64,000 bases of DNA from Candidatus Kryptonium thompsonii (GTDB taxonomy: Bacteria > Bacteroidota > Ignavibacteria > Kryptoniales > Kryptoniaceae). This document shows positions 36,280-44,880 of the stretch, one piece after another. Every line of letters begins with the position of its first letter. The first letter of the stretch is position 1. The stretch lies in the NCBI GenBank assembly GCA_001442925.1, contig LDXX01000002.1, positions 159,557-223,556 on the forward strand, given 5' to 3'. A model generated the notes under the pieces. The model did no database searches and was not told the origin of the DNA. It saw only the letters and a program-made list of their open reading frames with translations. Position numbers and translations under genes: made by a program.

Positions 36280-37122
36280 ATGAACGGACATAAAATAAAA
36301 CGAATTTTGCTTGATTTTGCGACATATCTTTTCATCATAATTTTCACCTTGGTTGCAATTTATCCAATTTTAAATGTGGTGAGCATCTCCCTTAGACCTG
36401 CGGACAAGCTTCTCTCGACATCTTTGAGGATCATACCTGAAAATGCAACTTTAAATTCGTACATTCAATTGTTTACATCGACGCCGTTTTTAAGATGGCT
36501 CTTTAACTCGACTTTTGTCTCTGCTACTGTGATGTTGACAAGCGTGACGCTTGCTTCAACTGCTGGATATGCTCTTTCGAGATTTAGGTTCTTCGGTAAG
36601 AAAGCTGTGATGATCGGGATATTGATTACGCAAATGTTCCCCGCAACGATGCTTTTGCTTCCGCTTTACATTATGCTTATTAAACTTCATCTTTTAAATA
36701 GTTATCTTGGGCTCATCATAGTTTACACATCTACCGCTTTGCCATTCTGCGTTTGGCAGATGAAGGGATATTATGACACGATACCAGTGAGTTTGGAAGA
36801 GGCTGCGAGAATTGACGGCTGCAATCAGTTTCAGGCGTTTTATAAAGTTGTGTTTCCGCTTGCTTTGCCAGCTCTTGTTATAACTGCTCTTTTCTCTTTT
36901 ATGTCAGCATGGGCTGAGTATGTTGTCGCTGCGCAGATTCTGCAAGAGCCTGAACTTTACACGCTTGCAATTGGGTTGAAGCAATTTGAATCAAGCATGG
37001 CAACGGAATGGGGATTATATGCTGCGGGTTCCTTGATTGTGAGCATACCAGCGGTTTTGTTGTTTTTAGTTTTGAGCAGATATCTCATATCTGGTTTAAC
37101 ACTTGGGAGTGTGAAAGGTTAA
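36280..37122 (+). CDS. Sugar ABC transporter permease (MalG-like)
   Basis: Encodes 280 residues with six membrane helices and the EAA loop LEEAARIDGCNQFQAFYKVV. The C-terminus (LISGLTLGSVKG) is the hallmark of MalG-type permeases. It forms the heterodimeric channel with the preceding protein. No ATPase gene (malK/msmX/ugpC type) follows, so a shared ATPase encoded elsewhere must energise the system. Confidence 0.93.
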   Translation: MNGHKIKRILLDFATYLFIIIFTLVAIYPILNVVSISLRPADKLLSTSLRIIPENATLNSYIQLFTSTPFLRWLFNSTFVSATVMLTSVTLASTAGYALSRFRFFGKKAVMIGILITQMFPATMLLLPLYIMLIKLHLLNSYLGLIIVYTSTALPFCVWQMKGYYDTIPVSLEEAARIDGCNQFQAFYKVVFPLALPALVITALFSFMSAWAEYVVAAQILQEPELYTLAIGLKQFESSMATEWGLYAAGSLIVSIPAVLLFLVLSRYLISGLTLGSVKG

Positions 37123-37142
37123 AAACAAACTTGGTTTGAAAG

Positions 37143-37946
37143 ATGAAGGCGAAAATTAATGGGATAAACATCGACTACAATTTTTATCCTGTTGAGGAGT
37201 CACCAACTGTGGTTTTTGTGCACGGTTTTCCATTTAATCAAAAGATGTGGCAACCACAGGTTGAAGTTTTAAAAGGGAAATGTTCGATTTTAACCTATGA
37301 TGGTCGTGGGCTTGGGCAAAGCGAAGTTGGTGATGGGCAATTTATGTTTGAAAATCTTGTCGATGACTTTATCGAGTTGTTAAGAAGTTTGAAAATTGAA
37401 ACAGTTATCGCTTGCGGGTTATCGATGGGTGGATATATTATTTTACGGGCTTATGAAAAACAACCGAAGATGTTTCACGCTTTAATCTTGTGCGATACAA
37501 GAGCTGAAGCCGATGGAAACGAGGCAAAGTTAAAGAGGGCTCAGATGCTCCATATATTGAAATTTCACGGCAAGGAAAAATTCGCTGACGAATTCATTAA
37601 AACAGTTTTATCGCCGAAAACATTTGAATTTAAGAAAGAGATTGTCAACTTCGTTTATGATATGATCGTTCAAAATAATGAGATTGGAATTGCAGGAAAT
37701 TTAATCGCCCTTTCAACTCGAACTGATACATCGCATCTGCTTGAGAAGATTGATATTCCAGTTTTGATCGTTGTTGGTGAAGATGATACGCTAACCCCAC
37801 CCACACTTGCGCAAACGCTTCACAGCAAGATAAAAAACAGCTATCTTGAAATAATCCCATCCGCTGGACATTTAAGCAACCTTGAAAATGCCGAAAAATT
37901 TAATGACGCAATTTTAAACTTTTTGAAGAAAGTTTGTCAAATCTAA
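37143..37946 (+). CDS. Alpha/beta-fold hydrolase
   Basis: Encodes 267 residues. VVFVHGFPFNQKMWQPQ gives the oxyanion HG motif; the nucleophile elbow is GLSMGG (Ser about 99); the acid is probably the Asp in VVGEDDTLTPP; the base is His in PSAGHLSNLEN. This is the standard alpha/beta hydrolase order, with a helical cap between. The substrate cannot be read from the sequence (esterase, lactonase and haloperoxidase-like members are all similar). It starts 20 bp after the MalG-like gene and is probably the last gene of the glucan operon. Its stop is separated from the convergent metE stop by 1 bp. Confidence 0.88.
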   Translation: MKAKINGINIDYNFYPVEESPTVVFVHGFPFNQKMWQPQVEVLKGKCSILTYDGRGLGQSEVGDGQFMFENLVDDFIELLRSLKIETVIACGLSMGGYIILRAYEKQPKMFHALILCDTRAEADGNEAKLKRAQMLHILKFHGKEKFADEFIKTVLSPKTFEFKKEIVNFVYDMIVQNNEIGIAGNLIALSTRTDTSHLLEKIDIPVLIVVGEDDTLTPPTLAQTLHSKIKNSYLEIIPSAGHLSNLENAEKFNDAILNFLKKVCQI

Positions 37947-37947
37947 G

Positions 37948-40242
37948 TCAATCTGCGTATTTGTCACGCATTATCCGAGCAACTTGCACTAAATTTTGAA
38001 GTGATGGGATGACTTCTTCCCAATTTCTAGTCTTTAACCCACAATCGGGATTTATCCAAATCAAATTTTTATCGATAACCTTAATCGATCTTTCTGCGAT
38101 TTCGAGCATTTCTTCCACAGGTGGAACTCTTGGCGAGTGAATATCGTACACTCCAGGTCCAATCCCGTGATCATAGTTAAATTTTTCAAATGCGTCAAGG
38201 ATTTCACCCTTGCTTCTTGATGCTTCTATTAAAATCACATCGGAGTCCATAGCGTAAATATACTCGATGATTTCATTGAATTCAGAATAACACATGTGCG
38301 TTTGAATCTGCGTTTCGGGTTTTACGGCTTCATTTGTTAGCTTAAATGCATTGACCGCCCATTCAAGATATTCTTTTTGTTTAGCTTTTTTAAGTGGCAA
38401 TCCTTCTCTGAACGCTGGTTCGTCAATTTGAATTACTTTTATCCCTGCTTTTTCAAGGTCAAGAACTTCATCTCTAAGGGCAAGGGCAATTTGATAAGCT
38501 ATCTCTTTTTTGGGTATGTCTTTTCGGTAGAAAGACCAATTTAAAATCGTAACTGGACCTGTAAGCATCCCTTTAACGGGTTTTGAAGTAAGGGATTGAG
38601 CGTATGTTATTTCTTTTACAGTCATTGGTTCTGGTCTTGATACATCGCCATAGATTATCGGCGGGCGCACACATCTTGTCCCATATGATTGAACCCAACC
38701 ATTTTTTGTGAACGCAAATCCTTTCATTTTTTGACCAAAGAATTCAACCATATCTGATCTTTCAAATTCACCATGAACCAAGACATCAAGTCCAAGTTTT
38801 TCTTGAACATCAATCACATGTTCTATCTGTTTTTTGATGAACCCTTCGTATTCCTCCTTTGAAATTTTTCCAGCGTTAAAATCAGCTCTTACTTTTCTAA
38901 CATCCTTTGTTTGCGGAAAACTTCCAATCGTCGTGGTTGGAAATTTTGGAAGTCCAAGGATTGAAATTTGTTTTTGATATCTTTCGGCGAATGGAACCTT
39001 TCTTCCGATTTTTTTCTCATCTATCTGTGCTATTCTTTTCCTTACTTCCTCATCTTTAAATTCATCCCTCAGTGCTTGAAGGTTTTGCGAAGGGATTGGA
39101 TGACCATCGTTGAAGATTTTTTTAAGTGTTTTAAGCTCATCGAGTCTTTCGTTGGCAAAGGATAAGAGCCCAATTAATTTGTCATCGAGATGTCCCTTTT
39201 CGGGTTCAACTGAAACAGGCAAGTGGAAAAGTGGAGATGAATTTGAAATTATTAATCTGTCTTCGTTTACAAATTTTAACAAGTCGTTTATGAAATCAAC
39301 CGTTTTTTGAAAATCAATTTTCCATGGGTCTCGCCCTGAAACAATGCCAGCGATAAGCTTTTTGTCGGAAGGGAAGCCAAACTTCTTAAGGTTTTCGAAG
39401 TTTTCTTCATTTATCGTGAAATCGAGACCGATGCCGTGGACAGGAAGTTCAAAAACTATCTTTTCGTACTTCGATAAACTCTCGTAATATGTATGGACGA
39501 AAATTTCAATTTCTTTAAGCCCATCGGTTAGAATTTTATATGCTTCGATTAAGATTTGAACATCGTTATCGTCAATATCAAGCACAAGAGCTGGCTCATC
39601 AAGTTGTACTGTTTTAACCCCGTTTGCTTCAAGTTCTTTTAGAATTTGGTTGTAAACTTTAGCTGCGGAAAGAACAAGGTCTTTAAACTTTGGAGATTCG
39701 TTTGCTTTTACCATGTGAACTAAAAGTTTTCCCTCCTGCTTCTCTGGAACTTTACCAAGCCAAATGTATGTAAAGGGACCTACGAGGACAGGCTTTGTTT
39801 CAATGCCAAGTTTTTCTTTGGCAAATTTATATGATTCAAGCGGACGATTTTTTAAAAGTTTAAAATCATTTTCAAATTCTGGGACGATGTAATGATAATT
39901 TGTATCAAACCATTTCGTCATTTCGCAGGCGATTGCGGTTTTGCTTCCGCGAGCCATCGCAAAATATGTGTCAAGATCTAGACTTTCGCCAAATCTTTTG
40001 GGAACGACGCCAAGCATTGTTGATATATCAAGGATGAAATCATAAAGTGAAAAATCGTTTGATGGGATGAGATCAAGATCTGCGTTTTTTAAAACGGTGA
40101 GTCGCTGTATTTGAATTTTTTCAGCTTCGTTGTAAAGTTGTTCTTTCGTTATTTCACCTGCCCAGTAGCTCTCAACGACTTTTTTGAGCTCTCTGTTTGG
40201 ACCGATTTTAGGATAACCGAATGCAGTTGTTCTTATTGCCAC
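37948..40242 (-). CDS. metE: Cobalamin-independent methionine synthase
   Basis: Encodes 764 residues from GTG 40242, the full two-barrel length of MetE. It transfers a methyl group from 5-methyltetrahydropteroyl-triglutamate to homocysteine. The N-domain starts TTAFGYPKIGPNRELK. The C-domain has FPTTTIGSFPQT, the MLTGPVTILNWSF block, IQIDEPAFREGLPL, and zinc ligands in QTHMCYSEF (His, Cys) and in NPDCGLKTR (Cys). It lies downstream of pyrB, with a 141-bp gap that contains a 9-bp direct repeat but no riboswitch that I recognise. Confidence 0.97.
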   Translation of the reverse strand: MAIRTTAFGYPKIGPNRELKKVVESYWAGEITKEQLYNEAEKIQIQRLTVLKNADLDLIPSNDFSLYDFILDISTMLGVVPKRFGESLDLDTYFAMARGSKTAIACEMTKWFDTNYHYIVPEFENDFKLLKNRPLESYKFAKEKLGIETKPVLVGPFTYIWLGKVPEKQEGKLLVHMVKANESPKFKDLVLSAAKVYNQILKELEANGVKTVQLDEPALVLDIDDNDVQILIEAYKILTDGLKEIEIFVHTYYESLSKYEKIVFELPVHGIGLDFTINEENFENLKKFGFPSDKKLIAGIVSGRDPWKIDFQKTVDFINDLLKFVNEDRLIISNSSPLFHLPVSVEPEKGHLDDKLIGLLSFANERLDELKTLKKIFNDGHPIPSQNLQALRDEFKDEEVRKRIAQIDEKKIGRKVPFAERYQKQISILGLPKFPTTTIGSFPQTKDVRKVRADFNAGKISKEEYEGFIKKQIEHVIDVQEKLGLDVLVHGEFERSDMVEFFGQKMKGFAFTKNGWVQSYGTRCVRPPIIYGDVSRPEPMTVKEITYAQSLTSKPVKGMLTGPVTILNWSFYRKDIPKKEIAYQIALALRDEVLDLEKAGIKVIQIDEPAFREGLPLKKAKQKEYLEWAVNAFKLTNEAVKPETQIQTHMCYSEFNEIIEYIYAMDSDVILIEASRSKGEILDAFEKFNYDHGIGPGVYDIHSPRVPPVEEMLEIAERSIKVIDKNLIWINPDCGLKTRNWEEVIPSLQNLVQVARIMRDKYAD

Positions 40243-40383
40243 TTCTTTTTTAAGTTTTGTTTTTAAGTTGAACCTTAATTGCGTTAATTATAATAAAATT
40301 TTTACAAAAAATCCAGCCCTTAAGCGTGAAAAAATTAGTTTTTAAATCTTCCCCTCCCTTAAGCAAAATGTTTTCGCTGGGGA

Positions 40384-41307
40384 TCAAAGAACCATTGTCA
40401 GCAGAGCCATCCTTATTAAAAGTCCATTACGAGCTTGCTTGAAGTAAGCAGCCCTTGGATCGAGATCAACATCGGTAGCGATCTCATTTAGTCGCGGAAG
40501 TGGGTGCATAATTATCGATTTTTGTTTCATCTTTGAGATAACATCCTTATCGATAAAATATTTTTTCACGGTTTCATCGTAGATGTCAGCCTTGTCTGCA
40601 AATCTTTCCTTTTCAATTCGTGTTATGTATATGACATCAACCTCAGAAATGACTTTGCTCAAATCATTTTCAAGTGTAAACCATACATTATGTCTTGTCA
40701 GATAATTTTGAATGTCTTCTCTTATTTGCAAAAAATCTGGAGCGATGAAGTAAAGCATTACTCTTTCAAACTTACCAAGCAAATAAGCAAGGGATCTGAC
40801 AGTGCGACCCTGTTCGAGGTCTCCAACGAAAGCAATTTTCAGACCATCAATATATCCGAGTTCTTTGTAAATTGTATATAAATCAAGCAGTGCTTGCGTT
40901 GGGTGTTGTCCACCTTTGCCATCGCCAGCATTGATGACAGGTACTGATGAAACAAGCGAAGCCCTTTTGGCAGCTCCAACTTCAGTGTGCCTTAAAACAA
41001 TCACATCACAAAAGTTTGACACAACTCTTATGGTGTCTTCGAGCGTTTCACCACCAATGACGGAAGAGAAAAGATGTGCTTGTTCAGTTGAAATTACCTT
41101 CCCGCCTAACCTGTACATTGCAGATTCAAAAGAAAATCTCGTCCTCGTTGAAGGGGCGTAGAAAAGCGAAGCCATTATTTTGTTTTGGTAGTCGAGCGTC
41201 CCGCCTCGCTCGAGAATTTTTTCCATCTGATCAGCGGTTTGAAAGAGTTCATGAATTAACGGTAATGTAAACTGTTGTGCTTCAATTACATGCTGTAATT
41301 TCGCCAT
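40384..41307 (-). CDS. pyrB: Aspartate carbamoyltransferase, catalytic chain
   Basis: Encodes 307 residues, the normal length for the catalytic chain. Carbamoyl-phosphate binding is shown by YAPSTRTRFSFESA and by HPTQALLDLYTI; aspartate binding by HPLPRLNEI. It makes carbamoyl-aspartate for pyrimidine synthesis. No pyrI regulatory gene is next to it. It starts 14 bp after carbamate kinase and shares the operon with ornithine carbamoyltransferase, so all three enzymes use or make carbamoyl phosphate. Confidence 0.95.
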   Translation of the reverse strand: MAKLQHVIEAQQFTLPLIHELFQTADQMEKILERGGTLDYQNKIMASLFYAPSTRTRFSFESAMYRLGGKVISTEQAHLFSSVIGGETLEDTIRVVSNFCDVIVLRHTEVGAAKRASLVSSVPVINAGDGKGGQHPTQALLDLYTIYKELGYIDGLKIAFVGDLEQGRTVRSLAYLLGKFERVMLYFIAPDFLQIREDIQNYLTRHNVWFTLENDLSKVISEVDVIYITRIEKERFADKADIYDETVKKYFIDKDVISKMKQKSIIMHPLPRLNEIATDVDLDPRAAYFKQARNGLLIRMALLTMVL

Positions 41308-41321
41308 TTGATTTGTCGAGT

Positions 41322-42263
41322 TTAATTTATTGATTTAACGATTTTTGTTCCAGCGTTTCCAAAAACTGCCTCCTTTAGGTTTTCGGGAGATGTTATAATT
41401 GCACACTTCCCACCATTTTCAATAAAATCTATAACCGCTTCAATTTTCGGTCCCATACTTCCCGCTGGGAAATGCCCTTCATCGTAAAATTTTTTGATCT
41501 CTTCAAGGCTGACGACATCAAGCGCTTTTTGATTAGGTTTTTTATAATTCAAATAAACTTTGTCAGTATCAGTTGATATAATAAAATAATCAACCTCAAG
41601 ATATTTCGCCAACACAGCTGAGGCTCTATCTTTATCAATAACTGCTTCAACCCCGATGTATTCACCATCTTTTTGGATCACAGGAATTCCACCGCCACCG
41701 ACGGCTATAACCACCATTCCATCATTCAAACATTGCCTTATCGCTTCTTTTTCAATTATGTCAATAGGTTTTGGTGATGGGACAACTCTGCGATAACCTC
41801 TGCCAGCGTCTTCTATTATTTCCCAACCGAGTTGTTTTTTTCTTTCAGCTTCCTCTTTAGTGTAAAAGGGTCCGACGGGTTTAGTCGGATTTTTAAATGC
41901 GGGGTCATCTTCGCTTACGACAACTTGGGTTACAATTGTGACCACAGGATTTTTAATTCCGTTTTTCCACAGAGCTTTTTGTATTGAATTTTGAAGTATA
42001 TATCCAATTTCTCCTTGGGTTGAGGCGACACATACATCAAGGGGCATTGAATAAACCTGTCCAGAGGCAACCTCTGACCTTATCAATTGTGCTCCAACCT
42101 GTGGACCATTGCCGTGGGTTATGACAAGGTTAAACCCCATCTTTATCAATTGAGCAATATATTCAGCCGTTTTAAGTGCATTTTCAAATTGTTCTTCGAT
42201 TGTTCCCCTTTGACCTGCTCTTATGAGAGAGTTTCCACCTATGGCAAGTAGTGCGGTTTTCAT
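41322..42263 (-). CDS. arcC: Carbamate kinase (or carbamate-kinase-like carbamoyl-phosphate synthetase)
   Basis: Encodes 313 residues of the amino-acid kinase fold. The start LLAIGGNSLIRAGQRGT is the carbamate kinase signature, followed by VITHGNGPQVG, GGGGIPVI, DKDRASAVLA and FPAGSMGPKIEA. It interconverts carbamoyl phosphate plus ADP with carbamate plus ATP. In fermenters this makes ATP from arginine or citrulline. In some hyperthermophilic archaea the close homologue is reported to work in the synthetic direction and pass carbamoyl phosphate to the transcarbamylases. Its place between the ornithine and aspartate enzymes is compatible with either; direction cannot be told from sequence. Confidence 0.95.
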   Translation of the reverse strand: MKTALLAIGGNSLIRAGQRGTIEEQFENALKTAEYIAQLIKMGFNLVITHGNGPQVGAQLIRSEVASGQVYSMPLDVCVASTQGEIGYILQNSIQKALWKNGIKNPVVTIVTQVVVSEDDPAFKNPTKPVGPFYTKEEAERKKQLGWEIIEDAGRGYRRVVPSPKPIDIIEKEAIRQCLNDGMVVIAVGGGGIPVIQKDGEYIGVEAVIDKDRASAVLAKYLEVDYFIISTDTDKVYLNYKKPNQKALDVVSLEEIKKFYDEGHFPAGSMGPKIEAVIDFIENGGKCAIITSPENLKEAVFGNAGTKIVKSIN

Positions 42264-42292
42264 TATTAGATTTAATTAGTTTGTTAAACTCC

Positions 42293-43222
42293 TCACATTT
42301 TCTCGCGCATCAATTCATACATGATCGCCTTTTGAACATGGAGTCGATTTTCAGCCTCGTCAAAGACAACGCTGTTTGGTGAATCGATCACATCGTTTGT
42401 AACCTCTTCGCCGCGGTGAGCTGGCAGACAGTGCATAAAAAGTGCATCTGGTTTTGCCTTTGAAAATAGTTCTTTATTTACTTGATACGGTTGGAAAATT
42501 TTCTTTCTTATTTCTGCTTCGCTTTCCTGTCCCATGCTTGCCCAAACATCTGTGTAAACAACATCCGCATCTTTTACGGCTTCAAAAGGATCGTTTACAA
42601 TGGTTATCTTTGCACCTGTTTGTTTTGCGTCTTCAATGGCAAGTTCATAAATTTCCTTCTTTGGTTCATAGCCCTTTGGTGTAGCAGCCCAGAAGTTAAC
42701 ACCAAGTTTTGCTGCACCAAACATTAAAGAATGACAAACATTGTTGCCATCTCCGATGAATACAACTTTTAGATTTTTAAGATTTCCTTTTTTCTCAAGC
42801 ATTGTAAAGTAATCAGCCATCGCTTGACATGGGTGTAATAAATCCGTTAAACCATTTATCACTGGGATCTTGACAGATCTTGCAAGTTCAAGCACAATAT
42901 CATGCCCAAATGTTCTTATCATTATTCCATCGACCATCCTTTCAAGTGTTTTCCCAACATCATAAACAGATTCCCTTTTTCCCATTTGAATGTCCGATGG
43001 CGCAAGGTAAATTGCATCGCCACCCAATTGTCTTATTCCAACTTCAAAGCTAACCCTTGTTCTCAAGGAAGGTTTTTCAAAAATAAGTGCAAGTATTTTG
43101 CCTTCCAAAGACTTGGAGAATTTTTTGGGGTTTGATTTCATTTCCTTTGTTAGTTCGAAAATCTGATGAACTTCATCAACGGTTAGATCATGAATCGAAA
43201 TAAAATCTTTGTGTCTCATCAA
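42293..43222 (-). CDS. argF: Ornithine carbamoyltransferase
   Basis: Encodes 309 residues. The carbamoyl-phosphate motif is FEKPSLRTRVSFE, with Leu where the common form has Thr, a variant I recall from other thermophile enzymes. HPCQAMADYFT is the second substrate motif. FMHCLPAHRGEEVT is the ornithine-specific signature. It makes or phosphorolyses citrulline. Located between a COG2403 P-loop gene and carbamate kinase, it could serve arginine synthesis (ArgF) or catabolism (ArcB); no argG, argH or arcA is in the window to decide. Confidence 0.94.
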   Translation of the reverse strand: MMRHKDFISIHDLTVDEVHQIFELTKEMKSNPKKFSKSLEGKILALIFEKPSLRTRVSFEVGIRQLGGDAIYLAPSDIQMGKRESVYDVGKTLERMVDGIMIRTFGHDIVLELARSVKIPVINGLTDLLHPCQAMADYFTMLEKKGNLKNLKVVFIGDGNNVCHSLMFGAAKLGVNFWAATPKGYEPKKEIYELAIEDAKQTGAKITIVNDPFEAVKDADVVYTDVWASMGQESEAEIRKKIFQPYQVNKELFSKAKPDALFMHCLPAHRGEEVTNDVIDSPNSVVFDEAENRLHVQKAIMYELMREKM

Positions 43223-43259
43223 TTTAAAATGTTTTTGTTTTTAAGGTTTAATTCAAAAA

Positions 43260-44594
43260 TCAAACTTTTAGCTTTTTTGATTTGACAAAATCTGTTAATA
43301 TATCTACAAGATCTGGCTTTCCGATTTCTTGTAATTCGTATTTAACACGCACGCTTGGTTTGTTAAGTTTTAATACTCGTCTTAAATCAATAGGTGTTCC
43401 AATTATTACAATATCAGCAGGCGTTCTATTTATCGTTTTTTCGAGTTCCTTTATTTGCTCTTTTCCATATCCTACCGCTGGCAGTAGGTTCCTTATTTGT
43501 GTGTACTTTTCAAATGTTTCTTTAATCGAACCAACAGCGTAATCACGAGGGTCGACAAGCTCTTTAGCTCCAAATTTTTTCGCAGCCAAAACAGCAGCAC
43601 CGTAGGACATCTCCCCATGTGTGAGAGTTGGACCATCCTCAACAGCGAGGGCTCTCTTACCACGGATCAGAGAACCATCCTCAACAAAAATTGGTGAAGC
43701 AGCTTCAATTATTATTGCTTTCGGATTTACGCTTTTTATGTTGTTTCTTACAGTTTCAACATCGGCTGGGTTTGCAGAATCAACTTTGTTTATTACAACG
43801 ACATCAGCAATTCTAAGATTTGAACTACCAGGGTAATAGGTTAATTCATGTCCAGGTCTGTGTGGGTCGGTGACGACAATTGTTAAATCGGGTTTGAAAA
43901 ATGGCATATCGTTATTTCCGCCATCCCAAATTATTACATCAGCTTCTTTTTCTGCTTCTCGAAGTATTTTCTCATAGTCAACCCCAGCATAAACAACCCC
44001 ACCGTTTGCTATGTGAGGTTCGTATTCCTCCATCTCTTCTATGGTACAATTTTGCCTATACATGTCTTCAATCGAAGCAAACCTTTGAACAACCTGCTTT
44101 CTGAGGTCGCCATATGGCATTGGATGCCTTACCACTACGACTTTTAATCCCATTTCCCTTAGTAACCTTGCAACTTTCCTTGAAGTTTGACTTTTTCCGC
44201 ATCCCGTTCTTACGGCTACAACCGCAACTACTGGAACTTTGCTCTTAAGCATCGTTTGGTTAAGCCCCAAGAGCCGAAAACTCGCACCAGCTGAGATCAC
44301 CCTTGATGCTCTTTCCATAACATACTGATGGGATACATCTGAATATGAGAAAACGACTTCATCAACTTTGAATTTTTTTATAAGTTCTTCAAGCTTTTCT
44401 TCGGGATAAATTGGAATTCCTTTTGGGTAAAGCTTTCCAGCTAATTCAGGTGGGTATTTCCTGTTTTCTATGTTTGGTATTTGTGTGGCTGTGAAAGCAA
44501 CAACTTCGTAGTTTTCATTATCACGATAATACATGTTGAAATTGTGAAAATCTCTTCCAGCTGCACCCATAATTATGACTTTTTTCCTGTCCAT
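43260..44594 (-). CDS. COG2403 P-loop protein, cyclic 2,3-diphosphoglycerate synthetase-like
   Basis: Encodes 444 residues from ATG 44594, which has a perfect GGAGG five bases upstream; an upstream extension to 44648 is unlikely. Residues 1-115 form a Rossmann-like domain (VIIMGAAGRDFHNFN). RTGCGKSQTSRK (129-140) is a P-loop; later TDPHRPGHE and VVINKVD support nucleotide handling. The archaeal relative makes cyclic 2,3-diphosphoglycerate, a thermoprotectant of methanogens. Bacterial members are uncharacterised and annotated as predicted GTPases. It leads the argF-arcC-pyrB operon, so a link to carbamoyl-phosphate metabolism is as likely as diphosphoglycerate synthesis. Confidence 0.85.
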   Translation of the reverse strand: MDRKKVIIMGAAGRDFHNFNMYYRDNENYEVVAFTATQIPNIENRKYPPELAGKLYPKGIPIYPEEKLEELIKKFKVDEVVFSYSDVSHQYVMERASRVISAGASFRLLGLNQTMLKSKVPVVAVVAVRTGCGKSQTSRKVARLLREMGLKVVVVRHPMPYGDLRKQVVQRFASIEDMYRQNCTIEEMEEYEPHIANGGVVYAGVDYEKILREAEKEADVIIWDGGNNDMPFFKPDLTIVVTDPHRPGHELTYYPGSSNLRIADVVVINKVDSANPADVETVRNNIKSVNPKAIIIEAASPIFVEDGSLIRGKRALAVEDGPTLTHGEMSYGAAVLAAKKFGAKELVDPRDYAVGSIKETFEKYTQIRNLLPAVGYGKEQIKELEKTINRTPADIVIIGTPIDLRRVLKLNKPSVRVKYELQEIGKPDLVDILTDFVKSKKLKV

Positions 44595-44865
44595 GAAACC
44601 TCCATAAAATGTTTTTATTTTAATTCGACAAATGAAAATAAAGGTCAAAAAAGATGGTAATTCAAGGTTAGAGCAGAAGGGAAATAGATTGGATTATTGT
44701 AGGAAGCACTAAGTTTTGTAGTCTTTGGGGGTTAAACCTGTGAGATTATTTAGCTTTGGTTTAAACATAGTACAACAGTAGAAGTTTGCTTAAAAATTCA
44801 ATAATTTTTAAATTTTTCAGTGTAAATTTAAGCAAAAAATTTCGGAAAACAAAAACGAAAATTTT

Positions 44866-44875
44866 AAAGGAGGTG
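44866..44875 (+). promoter_or_regulatory. Strong Shine-Dalgarno site
   Basis: AAAGGAGGTG lies 5 bases before the ATG at 44881 and is the most complete anti-SD match I saw in the window, which suggests high expression of the aldolase. The 286-bp divergent gap upstream holds no other feature that I can support. Confidence 0.75.
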
Positions 44876-44880
44876 CCATT

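Noticed and set aside
40243..40383. metE leader checked for an S-box, SAM or cobalamin riboswitch
   Set aside because: No conserved core sequences or multi-stem layout visible; only a direct repeat is present.
44702..44710. GGAAGCACT upstream of the aldolase gene, identical to nine bases of the LacI operator at 15722-15735
   Set aside because: Only one arm is present; the second half (TTCCA) is replaced by AAG, so no palindrome remains.
44595..44880. 286-bp divergent gap searched for tRNA, small RNA or riboswitch
   Set aside because: No cloverleaf, TTCGA loop or stable paired structure was found by eye; only the ribosome site at its right end is supported.
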